The position numbers and the translations under genes were made by a program. A stretch of 64,000 bases of DNA, taken from positions 1 through 64,000 of the forward strand of contig JADFUC010001080.1 in NCBI GenBank assembly GCA_019722365.1, in the 5' to 3' direction. Shown here in pieces: positions 48,541 to 60,315 of the stretch (within the stretch, counting starts at the first letter, position 1; every line of letters starts with the position of its first letter). The stretch comes from Lithospermum erythrorhizon. Taxonomy: Eukaryota; Streptophyta; Magnoliopsida; Boraginales; Boraginaceae. Below the pieces are notes generated by a model. The model was given only the letters and a program-made list of their open reading frames with translations. It made no database searches and was not told the DNA's origin.

Positions 48541-51500
48541 CGGCTCATGGTGAGAGCAAAACCCTTCTTGACTCCTTGGTGAGGCATAAAACACCTAACG
48601 ACTCCTTGGTGAGGGCGTAAGCTATGAGGAGGCTGGGTAAGAGCATAAAATACCTAACACCTTCATGGATAAGAAGTAAAACTACCCACCCAAATGAACT
48701 ACGTTTGACTTGATCCACGGGCGACCCTCAAATCTCTACGCAGTAGGCAATTCGGGAGATCTGAGTTCAGTCATAACCTATCAAATTCTCTTTGGTTCCA
48801 TAAGAGCTACTATATGAAGACAAATGAAGATGAACCAAAATAAATGGAAGCAAGATGAATACGCATTATAAAATTCCAAAGGGTCCACCTGTAGTTTCAT
48901 AAAGCATATAAGCAAAATAAAAGTACACAAGTGAGATGCCTAAAGGGGCTAAGAGTCGTGATAGTCGAGAATAGGAAGAAGCCCTTTTGAATGTTCTTCA
49001 GAGCAATCTGAAACTCCGTGCTTCCATTTGAGAATCACTGGTTCTGCCGATCAATAGCTTTCTCAAAGCCGAATCTCAGCAGCCATGTGACCTTGACGCA
49101 ACTGCAAAGCATAGACTATAGATTCTTGAAGGTGGCGGTGACTTGCGTGGCCTTGAGGAAATATGAAGCATAAGAGGATGTATCCTTATAAGATCGCGTC
49201 AAGCAGTGGGTTTTCGACAAGTTCACGACTAAAGATTCCGGCCTCATTTTGGTCCCTACCGCACACGGGTGAGTCAGTCTGAGTATGGATAATGCAGGAG
49301 ATCACCTAGGTGGCCGAGGCTGTGACTTTGATGCGACTCCTCGTACCAATCGACAGCAAGTCTACCCGTAGAAAGAAGTAAATCAAAGGGCCGCCTTCAT
49401 GTGATGGTAAAGACGAGGATCGATGGCGGCTTCGCCCATACTAGCTGAACACGCCTTAATTCTACAAAAAGTCTTGTTATCGAGGCAGCTGAAGAGATAC
49501 CATGCATTAAATGCGATCATGAGATCTCGCACAAAGCTACGGTGAAACTAATGGCACAACAAAGAGACCTGTAGAGCAAACCAAGGAGTGATGAGCATTA
49601 AGGCGAGAAAGCATATAACATGAGAAAATCAAGATAAATCAGAAGCCATAAGGGCGCTTGATTGCAATGTGATGCATCAGCGCTTCAAAGAAGATAAGCA
49701 CAAATTCCAAGAACTGCTTAGTCTAATACAGGGCAGCTTTCTCGTGAGAAACACAATCAATGATGCGATGTGAGTGGGAGATGAGCATCCATCCCAACTC
49801 ATGGGTTACTTCACTATCAAATCAAATCAGAAAGAGCGAGTCAAAGCACCAAGAATAGGTTGGAAACTTAGTAGGGAATGTTCCGCACTAACGTCCCTCA
49901 AATAAAAGGAGTCTGTGAGGCAGTGAAAACCAAAATAGAACAATTCCAGCAAGTGGTCAAAAGAAGCAAAGAAACGTTCCTGCATAAATACCACTACAAA
50001 ACTCAGGAGTTACTCAAATCAAAGGGAAGTAAGTATATGGTATGTGCATACTCACATACTATGAACTATGACAAATTCGAGAAAGCGTCAGCAAAAGAAT
50101 GATAAAACACGTCTTTCAACATCCTAAGTCATAAAAGCTCAACTCACAAAACAAAGAAAGAAATAAAAGCAAGCGGTGAGGAAGAGGGGAAGGGAGAGTT
50201 CTAAAGTCATACTATATGTAAGTTCCAACTATATATGCTACACATGAATCACGAGAGGCACTTTCAGTCTGAAGCCATCGAGAAGAAAGCCAGAAAAAAA
50301 ACAAAAAGAGAAATCGACAGCATGCAGTCTTCATTAGCCAAACAGAGGAAGCAAACAGTCAGAAAATTCCAGAAACAAATGAGCAGAAACTAGACTAGAG
50401 ACGAGCATGTGAAATTCGAATCACCGCAATCGGAGTCCTGAGCTAGGAGAAACAATTCTCTCCAATGTAGTAGTCAATCGAGTCCGAACCCTCAGTCGAA
50501 ACTTCAGGACTGTATCTTGACTTCCTGCTTGAACTGAAAGAGACTTTACCTATCAAAAGCGACCGCCTTACAACAAGCAAGCTTTACAGATATATAAAAA
50601 GAGTCTCAAAACAGAATAAAGCGTCTTGAAATTACGGTTAATACAGTGAAACAATACGAGTTTTTGACAGACAAAATCTGATTTCTCTGAGTATTTTATA
50701 TTTTAATTCAGCGAGGATTAAATATCAGTTTTTATCATCGTAAAATTATGGAAGCAATTGGTGATCACAAGCGCAATAGAAGCACACAATCAAGTAATTA
50801 AAGCATGAAAGTTACACTAACTTTGTTGATAAAATTCCCAGAAATTCTTCAAAGAAAAGTTGGACTTTGATGCAAGTCTCGACTTTCATCTACTTAATAA
50901 GGCGAGAAGAGATGTTATATGGTGGCGTAATCATATAAAAAAACCACCCCGTATTATATCAAGTTGTGCATAGAAGAAGACGGAAAAATTAAAAAAAAAT
51001 AGTCAGCTGAAGTCGTAGCGGCTGTGATGAAAAAGATGATGATTTTGATTTTTTTGTCATGCAACATTAGACAAAGCCTAGTGGACCCGAAATCCCTAAA
51101 AAGTCCGATGCATGGTTATTGACGGACAAGTAAAGCTTCGTGTTCGAAAAATCGAGACCTTCGCGCGCACAGTGAAAATTCAAAAAATATAGGATGGCGA
51201 AAATTTTCACATGAAAATTTAACCCTATTGCTCGGTTAACCAAATAAACCGTACCGACACGGAAAAATAGCGGAAAAATGAGTTTAATTTTTAAATTACA
51301 CTCTAAAATTAAAATAATTAATTATGACTCACGAATTCAAGATTAATTATTTTAAATATTTTAACATATTATTTCAATTATATTAAAATTACAGATATTA
51401 ATTCCATTAAATCCCGAGATTAGGACTAATATCAATGCAATAATCTAGAGCACTAACATATATGTAGTATTAATATGTTAGCGTGAAACTCTAGAAATTA

Positions 51501-52258
51501 ATTCTCATTAAATCCTCCATGGATCGAGAGTGCAAATGGGATCTTCACGTATACTAAATTCATGTTAACATTAAAATCCCAGCAAATAATTTCTCTATTA
51601 AATAATCGCTACGGATGGAAAATTAAAAGCAGGATCTTAACATATAAATTCATGTTAACATCAAATTCCAAATAAATTAATTCCTATTAAATCGCTACGG
51701 ATCAAAAATTGTGGGTTTAACATGTACTAAATTCATGTAACACAAAACCCTCTAGAAATTTAATTCTACGGCGGTGCGGGAATTAAATGGGATCCAACTA
51801 GCGTTTGGCGTTAAATCACACATAAAATTAAGTTTTCAACAAGTCGATCCTCTAGGACAGGGACTTAATTAAGGATCGTAGCTGCTTATAAATCATATAA
51901 TAACTGATCTAAATAAGTCATCTCATTAAAGTCCTAAATGACATGGATGATAACTTGGGACCCCGCGGAAAGCCTTAAATGCAATTGCAAAGTCAAAATA
52001 TGGTTAATCCTGAGCGCTCAGGCCTACATTGCCGAGGAGAGAGTGTGCGAGGACCAGATGTGTACTAAATTCACGGCGGAAACAAGTCAATATCCAACTC
52101 GCATCCCGACAGTCAATCAAAGAGGCAGGATGTCATCCATAAAGGGCGTCACGTCTTTGAAAGAAAGACCCATAAAAAACAACGTGTTGGAAGATGGATA
52201 TTTAATAAAATTGAATCCGACGCTTCTACTGCAATATTACCAAGTTTGAAGGGCAATA
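48541..52258 (+). other. Tat element 3' non-coding region
   Basis: Short CTCCTTGGTGAGG repeats at about 48,570-48,610 are followed by the conserved ATGAACTACGTTTGACTTGA motif (48,692-48,711) and CGCAGTAGGCA. From 49,600 to 51,230 it matches the region 38,880-40,530. A tandem array lies at 51,425-51,790. The purine-rich GAAGGGCAATA just before 52,259 is where the polypurine tract should be. No gene is present; 49,878-50,102 and 51,938-52,249 are chance frames. Confidence 0.65.
51425..51790. repeat. Tandem repeat, about 100-bp unit
   Basis: Three to four imperfect units containing ATTAAATCGCTACGGATC, then GGGATCTTCACGTATACTAA or its variants, then ATTCATGTTAACAT. Satellite-like arrays in the 3' non-coding region are well known in Tat/Ogre-type elements. 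Confidence 0.78.
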
Positions 52259-54225
52259 TGTAGACATGAAATTTTATCATAAAATAATTTAATTGATTAA
52301 AGGCAATCAAGTTAATTAAATGTTGAACCACCAAAATTAAAACCCTCGGATGAGCGAGGGTTCGATCCATCAAGCCACCGGAGTTAATTGAAGTCGAAGA
52401 ATGAGGTTTCTCGGTAATTAACCTTTGGGTCGAACTCGAAATAGGAGGTTTCCCCAAAGAAAGCGCCTGCGCATTAAATGCGGATACAAAATTAGGGCTC
52501 GAAGCCTAATTTTAATGATCAAACTTCGTGGGGCGTTCGAAACCACGTAAGCTGAATTGAAGAATCTATAAACACGAGATTTGGAATGAAGACTCATATT
52601 GAGTTTTGTGGTGCAAAATCAAGACTCATAGTTTTTGTGGATCAAAATCGACACTCAGCGGAAGTCGGCGTGGTGCAAAATCGAGGCTCAATTAAAATTC
52701 GATATGAAAATGTTTTTGACCTGAAATAATCCCGGAACCTTCATAGTACCAGAAATAGGCTCCCAAAGTGGTTTCTTGGAGAGAAGTACCTAAATTATCA
52801 GAAGATCGGATCTTGCCTAAAGAAATTATTGATCGAGATCGTGACGATAAAAATACAATCAACCCATTGATGAGGAAGCAAGCGTTTGCGGGGCGAAAAC
52901 CTATAAATACCCCACGAGAAATTGGAGAGCAGTCTACGGGGAATTTCTAAAATAAATCTTTGAAGACACCAACGAGAAACACCCAGTGGTGGTAGGAAAA
53001 CACACTCGGAGGTGGCAGCAATAGGCGCTTCGAAATTAAGGATTGTGCAGGCATAATAATCCTTGAGTGAAGCAAAATCTAATGAGAATCGGTGAAGGTT
53101 CTCGAAACTCGAATATTAAGAATTAAGCGCTATATAGCCCCCGATTATTCATAAACTTGGATGAACACGCATAAATTTCAAGTTTGATTACTTGAATCAG
53201 GATATAGGAATAAGAAGCGAGGCTCTGTCCTAGTTGATCAACCATCATCGATAAGGTTGGAACGCTTCCACGCCATCTTGATCGACACTACACAACAGCT
53301 CTTAAATGATTGTAGTGAAGCTTGAGTGACGATGCCATGGCTTAGATGAGTGAGCTAAATCTACAACCAATTCCCAGAGTGACAAATCTCACATAAATTA
53401 AAAGTAGTATTATCCATAATCAAAAGAACCACTGCAGCTGACAATTTCTTCCCAAAGCCCAATGCAATGGCTGCGTTGCTTCATGACTTTGTTTGCTATA
53501 CCGCTCCATTTTGTGACTCGGAGTTACATCCCAAATCAAGTATGCATATGATACTAACGGGGCGTCACCAGCGCGAAGTCCATGCAAAGGGTGAAACATC
53601 AAATCTAAAGTCATTTGAGCTAAACATCATTCTGACGAAGTCAACCGGCGGTGTTAGTAAGATCAGCGCTTTCCTTTGATCCATCAAGTCTAAATACGGA
53701 GATCAAGTCGAATACCAAGATCAGTGCTCTGACCAAGGAATCGTTCTTGAAACAAAACAGGATATGTCAAAGTCAGAGGACGGGTCCTCAGAGTCCATCA
53801 GAGACCCGGAGGACATCTATTTAGCTCGCGGAGCTTCTATCCAAATCAAATCAAACTCAGCTGTCGAGCTTAAGAAACACATCAAGAATCAAATCGAATC
53901 GAGTTAGAATCAGGCTCGAGTTCAAGCTCGGCTTCTACAACACAAATGGAATCGAATCGAGTTGAATCGAGTCGAGTTAATTGATTCGAAACAAACCTCA
54001 AATCAAATCAAATCAAATCAAATAAAATGAGTTAAAAAAGAGACCAAATCAAGTCAGTTCAATGGCGAAGGGCGTCACCATGAATCGGCAAGTAGTGCTT
54101 GGGGACTCATGGTTGTCGGTCGATCCTCTTCGTTTAATAAAACATATACAGCAGAAAAATTTTCCCCTGATAGGTTTTATTTTATACCTCTATCATAAAT
54201 AATAAAAATTCTTCTTTGCATTACA
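52259..54225 (+). mobile_element. Tat-type gypsy 3' LTR, full length
   Basis: It starts TGTAGACATGAAATTTTATC and ends AATTCTTCTTTGCATTACA, 1,967 bp. It aligns along its length with 33,535-35,373 (GCGCATTAAATG near 52,470, CAAATCAAATCAAATCAAAT near 54,003, AGCAGAAAAATTTTCCC near the end). The CAAAT run is locally expanded compared with the other copy. Confidence 0.82.
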
Positions 54226-55302
54226 AGTATCATGTTCATATAATGAATTAATATATTTTAAAAAAAATTGTAATGCGACACACTTGTTAAGTTTTTATGA
54301 TCTTACTCAAGAATAATACTCCCCTACCAACAAACTATCTAATTGTAAACGTCACATAAAAAAATCACATAAAATGTATTAACCATCAAACTATCTGTTT
54401 GATCTCCCCTCCTACATCATCTGAAAATTGAAATGGAAATAACAATGCCATAGTGTTACTAAACCATCTTAGCTACGAATGACATCTAAATTTTGAAGTA
54501 GTAAAAATTATTATATATATTTTTAATTAAAAGGTAAATACTTTGAAATATCAAGATCACTAGCTATTCTAGATATTCCATAACTAGAACATATGGTTTT
54601 GGTTAAACTCAATTAATTGACTAGCTACTGATCGGTTAGAAGTACTACATACCTGAACAGTATGTACTAAATTAATTAAAGGAGGTCTCTACCTCAACTT
54701 TTGTTGGTTGAATATTTCATTCTTTCTGGCAGGTTTAAGTGTTCATTTTTTGGTTTAGGCCCTCACTGCTCCGAGTTTGTAGTTAATTGATTATTATCTA
54801 AGCAATTTTTTATATAGTAGTAAAAGCAGAGAGTATACATCATTAATTAGACCCCCCCAACAATTTTAAGTTAGAATTGAATTAGCTATTTTTATAATTT
54901 GTAATTTCAGTCGCTTAAAAAAAGTAATAATGAAATAACTTCGATTGTTGAATTTTAGTTTTTTCGCCATACGTGTGAACAATAATTAAAATATAATTAA
55001 CCTAAATCCTCTTTTAAGACATAACCTTGATCATGTCTTTAGTCAAACACCAGAAAGGTGGACAAAATTTCAAAATAATAGTCAACAATAATCATATCTT
55101 TGTTATTGATTAGTTAACTTGACGAATTGACGATACTCACATTTTACTACGTAGTTCGACTAAATAAACGTATGTAAGAGCATACGTATCAAATAATTAA
55201 TAATAATACTAAAAAAATAATATTCATCTCTGGTCTCCATTTTAATTAAATTGACGAACAAATAGTTAATTCGTTTTTAAGTATTAATCACGATTTATTA
55301 AC
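54226..55302. other. Non-genic AT-rich interval
   Basis: No gene or recognisable repeat. The position between two independent Tat insertions suggests it is older host intergenic DNA. Confidence 0.5.
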
Positions 55303-55518
55303 GTATTTATAGACATAAAAAATTTATCAAAATAATAATTAAATTAATTAAGATGAATTAATCAAATTAATTAAAAATTAGAACCTAAAGAGATGCTCGT
55401 GGTTGATTAGGGTTCGCGATTAAACTCTAAGAATTGAATCGAACCCTTAGGCCGACGAGGGTTCAGGAAATCAATCCCTGAAGTGTCGAAGTAAAAATAA
55501 AGGGTTTTACATTAATTA

Positions 55519-57450
55519 TGTATTCACGAAAAAAAAAAAAATTAAATTTTGATTAAATTTTGTCTAGGACCGAGGGATAGTATAAAATAATCTAGATGAT
55601 AATATTATTTAAGTATTAAATTTTTTAGCAATTACATTTATAATTTAGTAGTTTTTGCCATGGAATATTTTATCTTTGGAATGTCGGGTTAGAGTGAGAT
55701 TTAGAAAGTACTAAGCGGAGAGTGTGAAGCAGCAGGCAGGACTCGAGGATTTTCTAAATCTGCTCGACACTTATCTTCAAGCGTATTCATCGCTAATCAA
55801 GTTAAATGCTTCTTCTTTCTTTACCTCCTAGGGCCGAGATATTGTCCTCCCCAAAATTTCATTTTCCATTTCTCTCTTCGATTGTATTCAATTTCAGAGA
55901 TCGGTTGTAGAATATCTTTCTCCCAATCGTTTCCTCTTACAGGTAAGAAATTTCAAGTCTTTAAAGAGGATATTTCTTAGGTTTTGACTTATGGATTGAC
56001 TTTTTAATTGGACTTTTCCATAGATTCAATTTTATGATGATTCTAAGTATGTTATGGGTTCTATGATGTATAGAAGTGCTTAATTAAAATGATTTAAGAG
56101 GTTGTTGAGGGCTGATTGTAATTAAAATTGACTTTTTAGGTTTTAAGATTGTGACTTTTTGGGTTATTTTCTAAGGCCGTTAAATGTGTAGGAGATTTGG
56201 GGCCTTATTGTAACTATTGTGATGTTAAATTGGTGATTTAAATTGATTAAAAGGTTATGTCGAAGAGTGTTAATTCCAGGTGCTGAGTTATAATTGATGG
56301 CCCCGAATTATATGTGTTGTTAATTAGGAACTGATTGTTAGAGAATGACTTATAAGTTGATTTGAAATATTAAAAATGATAAGATGGAATTTTAAGCGGG
56401 GGGCTCAATTGGGTTGTATCGATGAGATTATAATTCGATAGTTATCCGTCATGTTAGACCGTTTGGAAATAGTTCCCAGAGTTGGTTATGTATCTTACAA
56501 GCGGTATAGTAATAGATGTGATTATATTAATTTTTTGGTGTTGTTTTGGCGTTGATCATGGAAAATGATTGTCTTCGCGAAGGTTTTGCGGTAGCTATGA
56601 GGAGGTGAGAGTACTTGCTCTGGGTATTACTACGTCGTCTTCTACTTTAAATTGTGAACATGTTATTGTGATATGATTATGTGAGAATGATATATACATG
56701 TTATTATGATATGATTATGTGAGAATGATAGCCATGTTATTGTGTTATGATTGCGCGTGAGAGTATACATGTGTTATGATTATGTGATTATGTAGCGTTA
56801 GAAGATTGCTTGGGAGTAAGTATGCCAACAGAACTCCGACTATATTTGATTTACATGGCTTTATCGTACACTTGATTTATTGGCCTTGTCGGCACTTATG
56901 ATTCTGGCCTTATCGGTGTGTTTGACTACGATTGTAGAGATGTTTTATTTGTGTGCTTGGATATTTGGGAGTAAAGTATTTGGTTATTGAAAGAGAGGTG
57001 ATAGTTAGAGATTATATACTTGGGGTGGAAGGTTGGTATCGAGGTTGACCTATGTTAGGATGATTAGGGTTAGGTGGTATCCTTCCTCATGGATGTCTGC
57101 GGCGATATGTGCCTTATACTTAGTGTATAAGTGCGGTGTCTAACCTCTCTTTGATGTATTAGTCTTGGTGTGCCTTATCTTTGGTGTATAAGGTGTGTCT
57201 TATAGCAGTGTATGAGTCTGCGGTGTCATATAGTTTGTGTATAAGTGGTCTTATCCTTATATATGAACGGTGTGCCTTATAGTTTGTGTATAAGTCTGAT
57301 TCCAACCTTATCTTTTTATTGTATTATATAGTCACGGTTTTGGCATATCTTTGTATAAGTCTCTTGAGTGATTATTGATTAGTCAGATTCACTGCGGGTG
57401 ACAGTTGAAGCGTATCACGAATTAGAGAGGTTAGTATCTTGGATGAACAT
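55519..57450 (+). mobile_element. Chromovirus LTR fragment inside the Tat LTR
   Basis: It starts TGTATTCACGAAAAAAAAAA, the counterpart of TGTAATAACCTGCTACGAAA on the minus strand of 20,756. It shares ATTTATAATTTAGTAG, CTTACAGGTAAGAAATTTCA, the GATTATGTGAGAATGATA repeats (56,645-56,790) and the TATAAGG minisatellite (57,107-57,363). The last about 0.8 kb of a full LTR, ending GGTCGTTACA, is missing. Confidence 0.75.
57107..57363. repeat. LTR minisatellite, reverse orientation
   Basis: About seven imperfect units of GTGCCTTATACTTAGTGTAT followed by AAGTGCGGT. It is the reverse complement of the array at 19,071-19,245. It is longer here, so unit number has changed since the copies separated. 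Confidence 0.85.
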
Positions 57451-57593
57451 CACGATGTCACATGTGAAATTTAGATGATCCCGATCACTGCCCGATTTGA
57501 TAAAGCCTTGCGTGCGCTAAATTTTCCCTACAATAGATTTTATTTTGTACCCCTATCATAAATAATAAAAATTCATATTTGCATTACAGTATT

Positions 57594-58090
57594 CATTAAA
57601 AAGTAGAAGCCTGATGTTTCTTATATAAATAATAAAAAAAACATTGTTTGCTACATAGTTGCACAAACACTTAGGTTACTTGTCAGATCGTTAAATAAAT
57701 TTATTAGACTAAGGTGGTTTATAGTTAATATTGGTGCACAGATGATTAATTAATTTTCCATCATCTTAAATTGATGAAAAATTTAACATAGCATAATGTT
57801 CAGATTTATGAACTATTTACATGAGCTGTTGACGGCATGTTTAGTCATTTTCTGTGTGCCCACCGAAGCAGCTTAATAATGTTAATTAAGTGCATGTAAT
57901 CATCATAAAAGTTGAAAAAATTATGTACGTTTCGTACTACTAGAAGTAGTAGTGAGAAACAATACTTTGTTCAAATTTGATTCTTTTACTTCTTCTTCAG
58001 TTTTCCATTTGCAGCTGGCTTTTGTAATCATGAGTCTTCGTGCCATCATTGCGATGAAATGCAACCCCAAAAAAGCCCCATTTGGTGTAG
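57594..58090. promoter_or_regulatory. Upstream region of the small zipper gene
   Basis: About 500 bp between the chimeric LTR and the TATA box. No repeat is recognised. The plus-strand promoter must lie here or reach into the LTR. A 61-codon minus-strand frame (57,921-58,106) has no recognisable motif. Confidence 0.4.
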
Positions 58091-58098
58091 TATAAAAG
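58091..58098 (+). promoter_or_regulatory. TATA box of the small zipper gene
   Basis: TATAAAAGTA lies about 130 bp before the preferred ATG at 58,225. A start near 58,122 would give a leader of about 100 nt. That leader contains a nine-codon upstream ORF (58,153-58,182) reading MILILYYYY. Confidence 0.5.
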
Positions 58099-58224
58099 TA
58101 ACACATTGCTCATCCATTTTTTCTCATACACACAACATTTGGTTCAACATAAATGATTCTTATCTTATACTACTACTACTAGCTCTAAATCCTAAAAAGA
58201 TTGTCAAAGTTGAACCATTTGTAT

Positions 58225-58632
58225 ATGTCCAACTTGATGAATAGCCAAATGCTTCTTGATCGAAGGCCTAACAGGTACGATTTGTGTTTTGGATATGCTA
58301 AACCACCACCTTTGTTTTTATTTGGGTAATTTTGTTGGTTTAACATACATAAAATTTGAGAATGCATATGTTTTGTGACATAAAAAATCATATGTTTTAT
58401 TAGCAACAGGACTAGAAGAATGGTGAAACATCAAGTACATGGAAGTGGAAAAATGAGAAGACTAAAGAAGGAGCTGGTGATCAAGAATTTGAAGTTGTAC
58501 ATGAAGAACATGGCCATCATAAAAGAAAACGAAGTACTTAGAAAGAAAGCAATTGTACTTGACCAAGAAAACAAGTCTTTGTTCCATCAATTGCAGAATG
58601 TCTCTCAGCGTACATTAGGCAGTTTTAATTAG
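58225..58632 (+). CDS. LITTLE ZIPPER-like leucine-zipper microprotein
   Basis: Exon 1 is 58,225-58,274 (ACAG|GTACGA) and exon 2 is 58,410-58,632 (GCAACAG|G), in frame and giving 90 residues; an unspliced start at 58,420 would give 70. After a basic start (RRPNRTRRMV) comes KKELVIKNLKLYMKNMAI and then IKENEVLRKKAIVLDQENKS, ending LFHQLQN. The pattern NLKLY...N..II.EN..LRKKA..L.QEN..L is the ZPR signature. Known ZPR proteins form non-functional dimers with HD-ZIP III transcription factors (REVOLUTA and relatives) through the zipper and limit their activity in shoot meristem and leaf polarity. There is no DNA-binding domain. Family is fairly sure; the exact member and the first exon are inferred. 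ATGs at 58,237 and 58,249 are also in frame. Confidence 0.8.
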
Positions 58633-60315
58633 TAGAATTTAGTAATCATTTCCTTCGTTTAACAAAAAATAAAAACATATAAGAGATCTTCGATCGTTTT
58701 TTATGATATTAGTCGATATCTTCTTGATCTTGGTTTTCTCTACTTGCCATTATTGTTTATTACTCCGATCCGTATGAAATTGAAGATCTTTTTACTCATA
58801 ATCGTAATGTTAGATTAGTTTGAAATTTCTTTGACCAATTACCATTCGATAAGACTGTATACACTCGAAGTCTTTATAATGCGTAGTCTGCCTTTATTAT
58901 TTAATAATCATAACCTAACTCCTTTACCATATTTAAACAATATTTATTGATTATAATGAGTGAATGTTAATATCAATATAATCATTAATCATTATTACAT
59001 TTAGTAATTAGGGGTTAACGTCTATATAAGACTATTATATCTTAATTATCGTATAATAGTTAAAATAACAAATCTTCATCCCGTATTTAAAGATTCGTAT
59101 TTGTGTTTTAGTCGAATTATAAACTCTGTCTTGATTGATATTGAAAATTTTATTTGAATAAAATTATCAGTTAATAGTAAAGAGTATTTGAAATCTACGT
59201 ATTAATATATTTTTCAAATAAATATAACAGCATTAAAAGTACTTAGGGGTTAAAATTGAAAAATCAAATTATTAAATGAAATATAATAATTTTTTACATG
59301 AGCATAATATTAAGCTCGAGTATTATACAGATTTTTTCGGGCACGAGACATGCGCAACAAAGTGGTTGGACAACTGATGATGAATAAATGCATTATTCTT
59401 CTATGCCGTGGTCCAGATGAAATATTTAATGATATGGACCGTCTCCAGATTGACTAATATGTACGTGTCCTTCTTTGGGACAATTGAATTCTTAGGTATG
59501 ATAGATTACCTTGGAATCATATACCATTAGTGGCATAATTAAAATATCCCCTAATCCCCAATCACTCGAGCTTCACCTAGGATAATTAGAATAATTGTTA
59601 ATAATCCACTCATTCAAATAATGACAAATAGAAGGAAAAATTGCGGGAAAAAAATAATACAAGATTTCCACGCTTTTACGTGGAAATTGTCCAAGCACAT
59701 TATAGATACTACTAATAATCTCAGGAAGAATTGTTTGTTTGAAACATAGATTGAGTATTTTCTATTAGGCATTGAAAGCTGGAATTCTGATGCCGTAATA
59801 TATTCTCTTGAATCTACCAAGCTGATTACCATTTTAGATTAATGTTTGAGTTGGTTTTCATATAATTACAGGTGAAAATAGGTCTCTAAGACAACACTCC
59901 TTTTACACACAAAATACTACAAAAGGGAGGGTATTTATAGGAGGAAACATTTCAAGGTTAAATTAATATCACAGTTCATAATTTTATTAATCTCCATATG
60001 AATTCAATTTCAATGTAAAATGAATTACAATGACTACTTAAAATATACCGTTCTAAGATGATCTGAAACTTTAAACATCCAAAAGAGTATCGGCGTTATT
60101 CTATGCTCACACAATTAATATATGCAAAATTACGTTTAGACAATTGGGTACAGTTACCTCGAATGTAAAAATAAGCTTATAATATATAATTGACATCATT
60201 GAATTTCATTTTTAGAAAATGATGCGTATTAATATCTAAAATATTACCCAAAGAAAAAAATATGATATAAAATGGTACAATTTGCATTTTTGATCATTCG
60301 ATAATGAATATAAAA
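58633..60315. other. 3' flank of the zipper gene, non-genic
   Basis: AT-rich. No gene is firmly supported. It contains a perfect 9-bp hairpin, ATTTCCACG-CTTTTA-CGTGGAAAT, at about 59,666-59,689. A minus-strand candidate is listed separately. Confidence 0.5.
59614..59832 (-). CDS. Weak hypothetical 72-residue ORF
   Basis: A minus-strand TATA-like CTATAAATAC near 59,935 lies about 100 bp before an ATG at 59,832. The frame reads MVISLVDSREYITASEFQLS and then a hydrophobic second half (FFPQFFLLFVII). No family is recognised and no splice continuation is evident. The promoter-like spacing is the only support. The hairpin at 59,666-59,689 lies inside it. Confidence 0.15.
   Translation of the reverse strand: MVISLVDSREYITASEFQLSMPNRKYSIYVSNKQFFLRLLVVSIMCLDNFHVKAWKSCIIFFPQFFLLFVII

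Larger units (their letters stand above)
46631..54225 (+). mobile_element. Tat-type gypsy element with large internal deletion
   Basis: The left end TGAACATCGAAATTTTATCA is the LTR start (compare TGTAGACATGAAATTTTATC at 52,259). Only about 170-200 bp of the 5' LTR remain and run straight into RNase H, so the rest of the LTR, PBS, gag, protease and RT are deleted. RNase H and integrase remnants, a 2.5-kb 3' non-coding region and a full 3' LTR (52,259-54,225) follow. Flanking 5-mers AATAT (46,626-46,630) and AGTAT (54,226-54,230) match at four of five positions and support these as the true element ends. Confidence 0.75.
55308..57588 (+). mobile_element. Chimeric LTR: Tat ends around a chromovirus LTR core
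   Basis: The first about 210 bp (TATAGACATAAAAAATTTAT..., TG changed to TA) match the Tat LTR start. The last about 75 bp (from AAATTTTCCCTACAATAGAT to ATTTGCATTACA) match its end. Between them 55,519 to about 57,450 matches the chromovirus LTR in plus orientation. The whole unit is flanked by a perfect 5-bp duplication, GTATT (55,303-55,307 and 57,589-57,593), showing the outer ends are a genuine insertion. About 1.6 kb of Tat LTR is missing, so this was either insertion plus deletion or an exchange. Confidence 0.75.
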
